Positions 12,761 to 27,700 of a DNA stretch of 64,000 nt are shown here, piece after piece. Made by a program: the position numbers and the translations under genes. The first letter of the stretch is position 1; each line of letters opens with the position of its first letter. Below the pieces are notes generated by a model. That model saw only the letters and a program-made list of their open reading frames with translations, was not told the origin of the DNA and searched no databases. Source of the DNA: Symsagittifera roscoffensis (taxonomy: Eukaryota > Xenacoelomorpha > Acoela > Convolutidae); the NCBI RefSeq assembly GCF_963678635.1, contig NC_087065.1, positions 7,711,209 through 7,775,208 on the forward strand, in the 5' to 3' direction.

Positions 12761-15700
12761 CAGGTTTAAAGGTAATGTCTTTATAGTTGCTGAACTGGTT
12801 GAATAAGTACATTCAGCGCATCAATAGCGTCCAGGTTTAATGGTGCAGTCTATTAAACACTTGCAACTGATTGAAGAAGTAAGATCAGACCGTACATAGC
12901 ATCCAGGTTTACAGGTGCTGTCTAATAAACAGTTGCAACTAGTTGAAGCAGAAGACTCAGAGCATCAATAGCATCCAGGTTTAAAGGTAATGTCTTTATA
13001 GTTGCTGTCTACTAAATAATTGGAACTGGTTGAATAAGTACATTCAGCGCATCAATAGCGTCCAGGTTTAATGTTGCAGTCTACAAAACAGTTGCAACTG
13101 ATTGAAGAAGTAAGATCAGACCGTACATAGCATCCAGGTTTACAGGTGCTGTCTATTAAACAGTTGCAACTAGTTGAAGCAGGAGACTCAGAGCATCAAT
13201 AGCATCCAGGTTTAAAGGTAATGTCTTTATAGTTGCTGAACTGGTTGAATAAGTACATTCAGCGCATCAATAGCGTCCAGGTTTAATGGTGCAGTCTATT
13301 AAACACTTGCAACTGATTGAAGAAGTAAGATCAGACCGTACATAGCATCCAGGTTTACAGGTGCTGTCTATTAAGCAGTTGCAACTAGTTGAAGCAGAAG
13401 ACTCAGAGCATCAGTAGCATCCAGGTTTAAAGGTAATGTCTTTATAGTTGCTGTCTACTAAATACTTGGAACTGGTTGAATAAGTACATTCAGCGCATCA
13501 ATAGCGTCCAGGTTTAATGTTGCAGTCTACAAAACAGTTGCAACTGATTGAAGAAGTAAGATCAGACCGTACATAGCATCCAGGTTTACAGGTGCTGTCT
13601 ATTAAACAGTTGCAACTAGTTGAAGCAGGAGACTCAGAGCATCAATAGCATCCAGGTTTAAAGGTAATGTCTTTATAGTTGCTGAACTGGTTGAATAAGT
13701 ACATTCAGCGCATCAATAGCGTCCAGGTTTAATGGTGCAGTCTATTAAACACTTGCAACTGATTGAAGAAGTAAGATCAGACCGTACATAGCATCCAGGT
13801 TTACAGGTGCTGTCTATTAAGCAGTTGCAACTAGTTGAAGCAGAAGACTCAGAGCATCAGTAGCATCCAGGTTTAAAGGTAATGTCTTTATAGTTGCTGT
13901 CTACTAAATACTTGGAACTGGTTGAATAAGTACATTCAGCGCATCAATAGCGTCCAGGTTTAATGGTGCAGTCTACAAAACAGTTGCAACTGATTGAAGA
14001 AGTAAGATCAGACCGTACATAGCATCGAGGTTTACAGGTGCTGTCTATTAAACAGTTGCAACTAGTTGAAGCAGGAGACTCAGAGCATCAATAGCATCCA
14101 GGTTTAAAGGTAATGTCTTTATAGTTGCTGAACTGGTTGAATAAGTACATTCAGCGCATCAATAGCGTCCAGGTTTAATGGTGCAGTCTATTAAACACTT
14201 GCAACTGATTGAAGAAGTAAGATCAGACCGTACATAGCATCCAGGTTTACAGGTGCTGTCTATTGAGCAGTTGCAACTAGTTGAAGCAGAAGACTCAGAG
14301 CATCAATAGCATCCAGGTTTAAAGGTAATGTCTTTACAGTTGCTGTCTACTAAATACTTGGAACTGGTTGAATAAGTACATTCAGCGCATCAATAGCGTC
14401 CAGGTTTAATGGTGCAGTCTACAAAACAGTTGCAACTGATTGAAGAAGTAAGATCAGACCGTAAATAGCATCCAGGTTTACAGGTGCTGTCTATTAAACA
14501 GTTGCAAGTAGTTGAAGCAGAAGACTCAGATCATCAATAGCATCCAGTTTTAAAGGTAATGTCTTTTTAGTTGCTGTCTACTAAATAATTGGAACTGGTT
14601 GACTAAGTACATTCAGCGCATCAATAGCGTCCAGGTTTAATGGTGCAGTCTACTAAACACTTGCAACTGATTGAAGAAGTAAGATCAGACCGTACATAGC
14701 ATCCAGGTTTACAGGTGCTGTCTATTAAGCAGTTGCAACTAGTTGAAGCAGAAGACTCAGAGCATCAATAGCATCCAGGTTTACAGATAATGTCTTTATA
14801 GTTGCTGTCTACTAAATAATTGGAACTGGTTGAATAAGTACATTCAGCGCATCAAGAGAGTCCACGTTTAGTGGCGCTGTCAACTAAACAATTGAACTGA
14901 TTGAAGAAATAAACTCAGAGCATCCATAGCTTCCTTGATTACAGGTGCTGTCTACTAAACAGTTTCAACTAATTGATGCAGTAGACTCAGAGCATCAATA
15001 GCATCCAGGTTTAAAGGGGTTGTTTTCTAAGCAGTGCTACTAATTGAAGCAGGTAATTCAGAAAATCAATAGCATCCAGGATTAAAGGTGTTGTCAATTA
15101 AACAATTGAACTGATTGAAGAAGTAAACTCAGAGCATCCATAGCATCCATGATTACAAGTGCTGTCTACTAAGCAGTTGCAACTAATTGAAGCAGTAGAC
15201 TCAGAGCATCAATAGCATCCAGGTTTACAGATAATGTCTTTATAGTTGCTGTCTACTAAATAATTGGAACTGGTTGAATAAGTACATTCAGCGCATCAAG
15301 AGAGTCCACGTTTAGTGGCGCTGTCAACTAAACAATTGAACTGATTGAAGAAATAAACTCAGAGCATCCATAGCTTCCTTGATTACAGGTGCTGTCTACT
15401 AAACAGTTTCAACTAATTGATGCAGTAGACTCAGAGCATCAATAGCATCCAGGTTTAAAGGGGCTGTTTTCTAAGCAGTGCTACTAATTGAAGCAGGTAA
15501 TTCAGAAAATCAATAGCATCCATGATTAAAGGTGTTGTCAATTAAACAATTGAACTGATTGAAGAAGTAAACTCAGAGCATCCATAGCATCCATGATTAC
15601 AAGTGCTGTCTACTAAGCAGTTGCAACTAATTGAAGCAGTAGACTCAGAGCATCAATAGCATCCAGGTTTAAAGGTAATGTCTTTTTAGTTGCTGTCTAC

Positions 15701-18700
15701 TAAATAATTGGAACTGGTTGAATAAGTACATTCAGCGCATCAATAGCGTCCAGGTTTAATGGTGCAATCTACTAAACAGTTGCAACTGATTGAAGAAGTA
15801 AGATCAGACCGTACATAGCATCCAGGTTTACAGTTGCTGTCTATTAAACAGTTGCAACTAGTTGAAGCAGAAAACTCAGAGCATCAATAGCATCCAGGTT
15901 TAAAGGTAACGTGTTTATAATTGCTGTCTACTAAATAATTGGAACTGGTTGAATAAGTACATTCAGCGCATCAATAGCATCCAGGTTTAATGGTGCAGTC
16001 TACTAAACAGTTGCAACTGATTGAAGAAGTAAGATCAGAGCATCCATAGCATCCATGATTACAAGTGCTGTCTACTAAACAGTTGCAACTAATTGAAGCA
16101 GTAGACTCAGAGCATCAATAGCATCCAGGTTTAAAGGTAATGTCTTTTTAGTTGCTTTTTACTAAATAATTGGAACTGGTTGAATAAGTACATTCAGCGC
16201 ATCAATAGCGTCCAGGTTTAATGGTGCAGTCTACTAAACAGTTGCAACTGATTGAAGAAGTAAGATCAGACCGTACATAGCATCCAGGTTTACAGGTGCT
16301 GTCTATTAAACAGTTGCAACTAGTTGAAGCAGAAATCTAAGAGCATCAATAGCATCCAGGTTTAAAGGTAATGTCTTTATGGTTGCTGTCTACTTAATAA
16401 TTGGAACTGGTTGAATAAGTACATTCAGCGCATCAATAGCGTCCAGGTTTAATGGTGCAGTCTACTAAACAGTTGCAACTGAATGAAGAAGTAAGATCAG
16501 ACCGTACATAGCATCCAGGTTTACAGGTGCTGTCTTTTAAACAGTTGCAACCAGTTGAAGCAGAAGACTCAGAGCATCAATAGCATCCAGGTTTAAAGGT
16601 AATGTCTTTATAGTTGCTGTCTACTAAATAATTGGAATTGGTTGAATAAGTACATTCAGCGCATCAATAGCGTCCAGGTTTAATGGTGCAGTTTACTAAA
16701 CAGTTGCAACTGATTGAAGAAGTAAGATCAGACCGTACATAGCATCCAGGTTTACAGTTGCTGTCTATTAAACAGTTGCAACTAGTTGAAGCAGAAGACT
16801 CATAACATCAATAGCATCCAGGTTTAATGGTGCAGTCTACTAAACAGTTGCAACTGATTGAAAAAGTAAGATCAGAGCATCCATAGCATCCATGATTACA
16901 AGTGCTGTCTACTAAACAGTTGCAACTAATTGAAGCAGTAGACTCAGAGCATCAATAGCATCCAGGTTTAAAGGTAATGTCTTTTTAGTTGCTTTTTACT
17001 AAATAATTGGAAGTGGTTGAATAAGTACATTCAGCGCATCAATAGCGTCCAGGTTTAATGGTGCAGTCTACTAAACAGTTGCAACTGATTGAAGAAGTAA
17101 GATCAGACCGTACATAGCATCCAGGTTTACAGGTGCTGTCTATTAAACAGTTGCAACTAGTTGAAGCAGAAATCTCAGAGCATCAATAGCATCCAGGTTT
17201 AAAGGTAAGGTCTTTATGGTTGCTGTCTACTTAATAATTGGAACTGGTTGAGTTGAATAAGTACATTCAGCGCATCAATAGCGTCCAGGTTTAATGGTGC
17301 AGTCTACTAAACAGTTGCAACTGATTGAAGAAGTAAGATCAGACCGTACATAGCATCCAGGTTTACAGGTGCTGTCTTTTAAACAGTTGCAACCAGTTGA
17401 AGCAGAAGACTCAGGGCATCAATAGCATCCAGGTTTAAAGGTAATGTCTTCATAGTTGCTGTCTACTAAATAATTGGAACTGGTTGAATAAGTACATTCA
17501 GCGCATCAATAGCGTCCAGGTTTAATGGTGCAGTCTACTAAACAGTTGCAACTGATTGAAGAAGTAAGATCAGACCGTACATAGCATCCAGGTTTACAGT
17601 TGCTGTCTATTAAACAGTTGCAACTAGTTGAAGCAGAAGACTCATAGCATCAATAGCATCCAGATTTAAAGAAAATGTCTCTATAGTTGCTGTCTACTAA
17701 ATAATTGGAACTGTTTGAATAAGTACATTCAGCGCATCAATAGCTTCCAGGTTTAATGGTGTTGTCAACTAAACAATTGAACTGATTGAAGAAGTAAACT
17801 CAGAGCATCCATAGCTTCCATGATTACAGGTGCTGTCTACTAAACAGTTTCAACTAATTGATGCAGTAGACTCAGAGCATCAATAGCATCCAGGTTTAAA
17901 GGTGCTGTTTTCTAAGCAGTGCTACTAATTGAAGCAGGTAATTCAGAAATACAATAGCATCCAGGATTAAAAGTGTTGTCAATTAAACAATTGAACTGAT
18001 TGAAGAAGTAAACTCAGAGCATCCATAGCATCCATGATTACAAGTGCTGTCTACTAAACAGTTGCAACAAATTGAAGCAGTAGACTCAGAGCATCAATAG
18101 CATCCAGGTTTAAAGGTAACGTTTTTTTAGTTGCTGTCTACTAAATAATTGGAACTGGTTGAATAAGTACATTCAGCGCATCAATAGCATCCAGGTTTAA
18201 TGGTGCAGTCTACTAAACAGTTGCAACTGATTGAAGAAGTAAGATCAGAGCATCCATAGCATCCATGATTACAAGTGCTGTCTACTAAACAGTTGCAACT
18301 AATTGAAGCAGTAGACTCAGAGCATCAATAGCATCCAGGTTTAAAGGTAATGTTTTTTTAGTTGCTGTCTACTAAATAATTGGAACTGGTTGAATAAGTA
18401 CATTCAGCGCATCAATAGCGTCCAGGTTTAATGGTGCAGTCTACTAAACAGTTGCAACTGATTGAAGAAGTAAGATCAGACCGTACATAGCATCCAGGTT
18501 TACAGGTGCTGTCTATTAAACAGTTGCAACTAGTTGAAGCAAAAAACTCAGAGCATCAATAGCATCCAGGTTTAAAGGTAATGTGTTTATAATTGCTGTC
18601 TACTAAATAATTGGAACTGGTTGAATAAGTACATTCAGCGCATCAATAGCATCCAGGTTTAATGGTGCAGTCTACTAAACAGTTGCATTTGATTGAAGAA

Positions 18701-21700
18701 GTAAGATCAGAGCATCCATAGCATCCATGACTACAAGTGCTGTCTACTAAATAGTTGCAACTAATTGAAGCAGTAGACTCAGAGCATCAATAGCATCCAG
18801 GCTTAAAGGTAATGTCTTTTTAGTTGCTGTTTACTAAATAATTGGAACTGGTTGAATAAGTACATTCAGCGCATCAATAGCGTCCAGGTTTAATGGTGCA
18901 GTCTACTAAACAGTTGCAACTGATTGAAGAAGTAAGATCAGACCGTACATAGCATCCAGGTTTACAGGTGCTGTCTATTAAACATTTGCAACTAGTTGAA
19001 GCAGAAATCTCAGAGCATCAATAGCATCCAGGTTTAAAAGTAATGTCTTTATGGTTGCTGTCTACTTAATAATTGGAACTGGTTGAATAAGTACATTCAG
19101 CGCATCAATAGCGTCCAGGTTTATTGGTGCAGTCTACTAAACAGTTACAACTGATTGAAGAAGTAAGATCAGACCGTACATAGCATCCAGGTTTACAGGT
19201 GCTGTCTTTTAAACAGTTGCAACCAGTTGAAGCAGAAGACTCAGAGCATCAATAGCATCCAGGTTTAAAGGTAATGTCTTTATAATTGCTGTCTACTAAA
19301 TAATTGGAACTCGTTGAATAAGTACATTCAGCGCATCAATAGCGTCCAGGTTTAATGGTGCAGTCTACTAAACAGTTGCAACTGATTGAAGAAGTAAGTT
19401 CAGACCGTACATAGCATCCAGGTTTACAGGTGCTGTCTAATAAACAGTTGCAACTAGTTGAAGCAGAAGACTCAAAGCATCAATAGCATCTAGGTTTAAA
19501 GGTAATGTCTTTATAGTTGCTGTCTACTAAATAATTGGAACTGGTTGAATAAGTACATTCAGCGCATCAATAGCGTCCAGGTTTAATGGTGCAGTCTACT
19601 AAACAGTTGCAACTGATTGAAGAAGCAAGATCAGACCGTACATAGCATCCAGGTTTACAGGTGCTGTCTATTAAACAGTTGCAACTAGTTGAAGCAAAAA
19701 ACTCAGAGCATCAATAGCATCCAGGTTTAAAGGTAATGTGTTTATAATTGCTGTCTACTAAATAATTGGAACTGGTTGAATAAGTACATTCAGCGCATCA
19801 ATAGCATCCAGGTTTAATGGTGCAGTCTACTAAACAGTTGCAACTGATTGAAGAAGTAAGATCAGAACGTACATAGCATCCAGGTTTACAGGTGCTGTCT
19901 AATAAACAGTTGCAACTAGTTGAAGCAGAAGACTCAGAGCATCAATAGCATCCAGGTTTAAAGGTAATGTCTTTATAGTTGCTGTCTACTAAATAATTGG
20001 AACTGGTTGAATAAGTACATTCAGCGCATCAATAGCGTCCAGGTTTAATGGTGCAGTCTACTAAACAGTTGCAACTGATTGAAGAAGTAAGATCAGACCG
20101 TACATAGCATCCAGGTTTACAGGTGCTGTCTATTAAACAGTTGCAACTAGTTGAAGCAAAAAACTCAGAGCATCAATAGCATCCAGGTTTAAAGGTAATG
20201 TGTTTATAATTGCTGTCTACTAAATAATAGGAACTGGTTGAATAAGTACATTCAGCGCATCAATAGCATCCAGGTTTAATGGTGCAGTCTACTAAACAGT
20301 TGCATTTGATTGAAGAAGTAAGATCAGAGCATCCATAGCATCCATGACTACAAGTGCTGTCTACTAAATAGTTGCAACTAATTGAAGCAGTAGACTCAGA
20401 GCATCAATAGCATCCAGGTTTAAAGGTAATGTCTTTTTAGTTGCTGTTTACTAAATAATTGGAACTGGTTGAATAAGTACATTCAGCGCATCAATAGCGT
20501 CCAGGTTTAATGGTGCAGTCTACTAAACAGTTGCAACTGATTGAAGAAGTAAGATCAGACCGTACATAGCATCCAGGTTTACAGGTGCTGTCTATTAAAC
20601 ATTTGCAACTAGTTGAAGCAGAAATCTCAGAGCATCAATAGCATCCAGGTTTAAAGGTAATGTCTTTATGGTTGCTGTCTACTTAATAATTGGAACTGGT
20701 TGAATAAGTACATTCAGCGCATCAATAGCGTCTAGGTTTATTGGTGCAGTCTACTAAACAGTTGCAACTGATTGAAGAAGTAAGATCAGACCGTACATAG
20801 CATCCAGGTTTACAGGTGCTGTCTATTAAACAGTTGCAACCAGTTGAAGCAGAAGACTCAGAGCATCAATAGCATCCAGGTTTAAAGACAATGTCTTTAT
20901 AGTTGCTGTCTACTAAATAATTGGAACTCGTTGAATAAGTACATTCAGCGCATCAATAGCGTCCAGGTTTAATGGTGCAGTCTACTAAACAGTTGCAACT
21001 GATTGAAGAAGTAAGATCAGACCGTACATAGCATCCAGGTTTACAGGTGCTGTCTAATAAACAGTTGCAACTAGTTGAAGCAAAAAAACTCAGAGCATCA
21101 ATAGCATCCAGGTTTAAAGGTAATGTGTTTATAATTGCTGTCTACTAAATAATTGGAACTGGTTGAATAAGTACATTCAGCGCATCAATAGCATCGAGGT
21201 TTAATGGTGCAGTCTACTAAACAGTTGCATTTGATTGAAGAAGTAAGATCAGAGCAACCATAGCATCCATGACTACAAGTGCTGTCTACTAAATAGTTGC
21301 AACTAATTGAAGCAGTAGACTCAGAGCATCAATAGCATCCAGGTTTAAAGGTAATGTCTTTTTAGTTGCTGTTTACTAAATAATTGGAACTGGTTGAATA
21401 AGTACATTCAGCGCATCAATAGCGTCCAGGTATAATGGTGCAGTCTACTAAACAGTTGCAACTGATTGAAGAAGTAAGATCAGACCGTACATAGCATCCA
21501 TGATTACAAGTGCTGTCTTTTAAACAGTTGCAACCAGTTGAAGCAGAAGACTCAGAGCATCAATAGCATCCAGGTTTAAAGGTAATGTCTTTATAGTTGC
21601 TGTCTACTAAATAATTGGAACTCGTTGAATAAGTACATTCAGCGCATCAATAGCGTCCAGGTTTAATGGTGCAGTCTACTAAACAGTTGCAACTGATTGA

Positions 21701-24700
21701 AGAAGTAAGATCAGAACGTACAAAGCATCCAGGTTTACAGGTGCTGTCTAATAAACAGTTGCAACTAGTTGAAGCAGAAGACTCAGAGCATCAATAGCAT
21801 CCAGGTTTAAAGGTAATGTCTTTATAGTTGCTGTCTACTAAATAATTGGAACTGGTTGAATAAGTACATTCAGCGCATCAATAGCGTCCAGGTTTAATGG
21901 TGCAGTCTACTAAACAGTTGCAACTGATTGAAGAAGTAAGATCAGACCGTACATAGCATCCAGGTTTACAGGTGCTGTCTATTAAACAGTTGCAACTAGT
22001 TGAAGCAAAAAACTCAGAGCATCAATAGCATCCAGGTTTAAAGGTAATGTGTTTATAATTGCTGTCTACTAAATAATTGGAACTGGTTGAATAAGTACAT
22101 TCAGCGCATCCATAGCATCCAGGTTTAATGGTGCAGTCTACTAAACAGTTGCATTTGATTGAAGAAGTAAGATCAGAGCATCCATAGCATCCATGACTAC
22201 AAGTGCTGTCTACTAAATAGTTGCAACTAATTGAAGCAGTAGACTCAGAGCATCAATAGCATCCAGGTTTAAAGGTAATGTCTTTTTAGTTGCTGTTTAC
22301 TAAATAATTGGAACTGGTTGAATAAGTACATTCAGCGCATCAATAGCGTCCAGGTTTAATGGTGCAGTCTACTAAACAGTTGCAACTGATTGAAGAAGTA
22401 AGATCAGACCGTACATAGCATCCAGGTTTACAGGTGCTGTCTATTAAACATTTGCAACTAGTTGAAGCAGAAATCTCAGAGCATCAATAGCATCCAGGTT
22501 TAAAGGTAATGTCTTTATGGTTGCTGTCTACTTAATAATTGGAACTGGTTGAATAAGTACATTCAGCGCATCAATAGCGTCCAGGTTTATTGGTGCAGTC
22601 TACTAAACAGTTGCAACTGATTGAAGAAGTAAGATCAGACCGTACATAGCATCCAGGTTTACAGGTGCTGTCTAATAAACAGTTGCAACTAGTTGAAGCA
22701 GAAGACTCAGAGCATCAATAGCATCCAGGTTTAAAGGTAATGTCTTTATAGTTGCTGCCTACTAAATAATTGGAAATGGTTGAATAAGTACATTCAGCGC
22801 ATCAATAGCGTCCAGGTTTAATGGTGCAGTCTACTAAACAGTTGCAACTGATTGAAGAAGTAAGATCAGACCGTAAATAGCATCCAGGTTTACAGGTGCT
22901 GTCTAATAAACAGTTGCAACTAGTTGAAGCAAAAAACTCAGAGCATCAATAGCATCCAGGTTTAAAGGTAATGTGTTTATAATTGCTGTCTACTAAATAA
23001 TTGGAACTGGTTGAATAAGTACATTCAGCGCATCCATAGCATCCAGGTTTAATGGTGCAGTCTACTAAACAGTTGCATTTGATTGAAGAAGTAAGATCAG
23101 AGCATCCATAGCATCCATGACTACAAGTGCTGTCTACTAAATAGTTGCAACTAATTGAAGCAGTAGACTCAGAGCATCAATAGCATCCAGGTTTAAAGGT
23201 AATGTCTTTTTAGTTGCTGTTTACTAAATAATTGGAACTGGTTGAATAAGTACATTCAGCGCATCAATAGCGTCCAGGTTTAATGGTGCAGTCTACTAAA
23301 CAGTTGCAACTGATTGAAGAAGTAAGATCAGACCGTACATAGCATCCAGGTTTACAGGTGCTGTCTATTAAACATTTGCAACTAGTTGAAGCAGAAATCT
23401 CAGAGCATCAATAGCATCCAGGTTTAAAGGTAATGTCTTTATGGTTGCTGTCTACTTAATAATTGGAACTGGTTGAATAAGTACATTCAGCGCATCAATA
23501 GCGTCCAGGTTTATTGGTGCAGTCTACTAAACAGTTGCAACTGATTGAAGAAGTAAGATCAGACCGTACATAGCATCCAGGTTTACAGGTGCTGTCTAAT
23601 AAACAGTTGCAACTAGTTGAAGCAGAAGACTCAGAGCATCAATAGCATCCAGGTTTAAAGGTAATGTCTTTATAGTTGCTGCCTACTAAATAATTGGAAA
23701 TGGTTGAATAAGTACATTCAGCGCATCAATAGCGTCCAGGTTTAATGGTGCAGTCTACTAAACAGTTGCAACTGATTGAAGAAGTAAGATCAGACCGTAA
23801 ATAGCATCCAGGTTTACAGGTGCTGTCTAATAAACAGTTGCAACTAGTTGAAGCAGAAGACTCAGAGCATCAATAGCATCCAGGTTTAAAGGTAATGTCT
23901 TTATAGTTGCTGCCTACTAAATAATTGGAAATGGTTGAATAAGTACATTCAGCGCATCAATAGCGTCCAGGTTTAATGGTGCAGTCTACTAAACAGTTGC
24001 AACTGATTGAAGAAGTAAGATCAGACCGTAAATAGCATCCAGGTTTACAGGTGCTGTCTAATAAACAGTTGCAACTAGTTGAAGCAGAAGACTCAGAGCA
24101 TCAATAGCATCCAGGTTTAAAGGTAATGTCTTTATAGTTGCTGTCTACTAAATAATTGGAAATGGTTGAATAAGTACATTCAGCGCATCAATAGCGTCCA
24201 GGTTTATTGGTGCAGTCTACTAAACAGTTGCAACTGATTGAAGAAGTAAGATCAGACCGTACATAGCATCCAGGTTTACAGGTGCTGTCTTTTAAACAGT
24301 TGCAACCAGTTGAAGCAGAAGACTCAGATCATCAATAGCATCCAGGTTTAAAGACAATGTCTTTATAGTTGCTGTCTACTAAATAATTGGAACTCGTTGA
24401 ATAAGTACATTCAGCGCATCAATAGCGTCCAGGTTTATTGGTGCAGTCTACTAAACAGTTGCAACTGATTGAAGAAGTAAGATCAGACCGTACATAGCAT
24501 CCAGGTTTACAGGTGCTGTCTAATAAACAGTTGCAACTAGTTGAAGCAGAAGACTCAGAGCATCAATAGCATCCAGGTTTAAAGGTAATGTCTTTATAGT
24601 TGCTGTCTACTAAATAATTGGAAATGGTTGAATAAGTACATTCAGCGCATCAATAGCGTCCAGGTTTAATGGTGCAGTCTACTAAACAGTTGCAACTGAT

Positions 24701-27700
24701 TGAAGAAGTAAGATCAGACCGTACATAGCATCCAGGTTTACAGGTGCTGTCTATTAAACAGTTGCAACTAGTTGAAGCAAAAAACTCAGAGCATCAATAG
24801 CATCCAGGTTTAAAGGTAATGTGTTTATAATTGCTGTCTACTAAATAATTGGAACTGGTTGAATAAGTACATTCAGCGCAACAATAGCATCCAGGTTTAA
24901 TGGTGCAGTCTACTAAACAGTTGCATTTGATTGAAGAAGTAAGATCAGAGCAACCATAGCATCCATGACTACAAGTGCTGTCTACTAAATAGTTGCAACT
25001 AATTGAAGCAGTAGACTCAGAGCATCAATAGCATCCAGGTTTAAAGGTAATGTCTTTTTAGTTGCTGTTTACTAAATAATTAGAACTGGTTGAATAAGTA
25101 CATTCAGCGCATCAATAGCGTCCAGGTTTAATGGTGCAGTCTACTAAACAGTTGCAACTGATTGAAGAAGTAAGATCAGACCGTACATAGCATCCAGGTT
25201 TACAGGTGCTGTCTATTAAACATTTGCAACTAGTTGAAGCAGAAATCTCAGAGCATCAATAGCATCCAGGTTTAAAGGTAATGTCTTTATGGTTGCTGTC
25301 TACTTAATAATTGGAACTGGTTGAATAAGTACATTCAGCGCATCAATAACGTCCAGGTTTATTGGTACAGTCTACTAAACAGTTGCAACTGATTGAAGAA
25401 GTAAGATCAGACCGTACATAGCATCCAGGTTTACAGGTGCTGTCTATTAAACAGTTGCAACTAGTTGAAGCAAAAAACTCAGAGCATCAATAGCATCCAG
25501 GTTTAAAGGTAATGTGTTTATAATTGCTGTCTACTAAATAATTGGAACTGGTTGAATAAGTACATTCAGCGCATCAATAGCATCCAGGTTTAATGGTGCA
25601 GTCTACTAAACAGTTGCATTTGATTGAAGAAGTAAAATCAGAGCATCCATAGCATCCATGACTACAAGTGCTGTCTACTAAATAGTTGCAACTAATTGAA
25701 GCAGTAGACTCAGAGCATCAATAGCATCCAGGTTTAAAGGTAATGTCTTTTTAGTTGCTGTTTACTAAATAATTGGAACTGGTTGAATAAGTACATTCAG
25801 CGCATCAATAGCGTCCAGGTTTAATGGTGCAGTCTACTAAACAGTTGCAACCGATTGAAGAAGTAAGATCAGACCGTACATAGCATCCAGGTTTACAGGT
25901 GCTGTCTAATGAACATTTGCAACTAGTTGAAGCAGAAATCTCAGAGCATCAATAGCATCCAGGTTTAAAGGTAATGTCTTTATGGTTGCTGTCTACTTAA
26001 TAATTGGAACTGGTTGAATAAGTACATTCAGCGCATCAATAGCGTCCAGGTTTATTGGTGCATCCTACTAAACAGTTGCAACTGATTGAAGAAATAAGAT
26101 CAGACCGTACATAGCATCCAGGTTTACAGGTGCTGTCTTTTAAACAGTTGCAACCAGTTGAAGCAGAAGACTCAGAGCATCAATAGCATCCAGGTTTAAA
26201 GACAATGTCTTTATAGTTGCTGTCTACTAAATAATTGGAACTCGTTGATGAAGTACATTCAGCGCATCAATAGCGTCCAGGTTTAATGGTGCAGTCTACT
26301 AAACAGTTGCAACCGATTGAAGAAGTAAGATCAGACCGTACATAGCATCCAGGTTTACAGGTGCTGTCTAATAAACAGTTGCAACTAGTTGAAGCAGAAG
26401 ACTCAGAGCATCAATAGCATCCAGGTTTAAAGGTAATGTATTTATAGTTGCTGTCTACTAAATAATTGGAAATGGTTGAATAAGTACATTCAGCGCATCA
26501 ATAGCGTCCAGGTTTAATGGTGCAGTCTACTAAACAGTTGCATTTGATTGAAGAAGTAAGATCAGAGCATACATAGCATCCATGACTACAAGTGCTGTCT
26601 ACTAAGTAGTTGCAACTAATTGAAGCAGTATACTCAGAGCATCAATAGCATCCAGTTTTAAAGGTAATGTCTTTTTAGTTGCTGTTTACTAAATAATTGG
26701 AACTGGTTGAATAAGTACATTCAGCGCATCAATATTGTCCAGGTTTAATGGTGCAGTCTACTAAACAGTTGCAACTGATTGAAGAAGTAAGATCAGACCG
26801 TACATAGCATCCAGGTTTACAGTTGCTGTCCATTAAACAGTTGCAACTAGTTGAAGCAGAAATCTCAGAGCATCAATAGCATCCAGGTTTAAAGGTAATG
26901 TCTTTATGGTTGCTGTCTACTTAATAATTGGAACTGGTTGAATAATTACATTCAGCGCATCAATAGCGTCCAGGTTTTTTGGTGCAGTCTACTAAACAGT
27001 TGCAACTGATTGAAGAAGTAAGATCAGACCGTACATAGCATCCAGGTTTACAGGTGCTGTCTTTTAAACAGTTGCAACCAGTTGAAGCAGTAGACTCAGA
27101 GCATCAATAGCATCCAGGTTTAAAGGTAATGTCTTTATAGTTGCTGTCTACTAAATAATTGGAACTCGTTGAATAAGTACATTCAGCGCATCAATAGCGT
27201 CCAGGTTTAATGGTGCAGTCTAATAAACAGTTGCAACTGATTGAAGAAGTAAGATCAGACCGTACATAGCATCCAAGTTTACAGGTGCTGTCTTTTAAAG
27301 AGTTGCAACCAGTTGAAGCAGAAGACTCAGAGCATCAATAGCATCCAGGCTTAAAGGTAATGTCTTTATAGTTGCTGTCTACTAAATAATTGGAACTGGT
27401 TGAATAAGTACATTCAGCGCATCAATAGCGTCCAGGTTTAATGGTGCAGTCTACTAAACAGTTGCAACTGATTGAAGAAGTAAGATCAGACCGTACATAC
27501 CATCCAGGTTTACAGTTGCTGTCTATTAAACAGTTGCAACTAGTTGAAGGAGAAGACTCATAGCATCAATAGCATCCAGATTTAAAGAAAATGTCTTTAT
27601 AGTTGCTGTTTACTAAATAATTGGAACTGGTTGAATAAGTACATTCAGCGCATCAATATTGTCCAGGTTTAATGGTGCAGTCTACTAAACAGTTGCAACT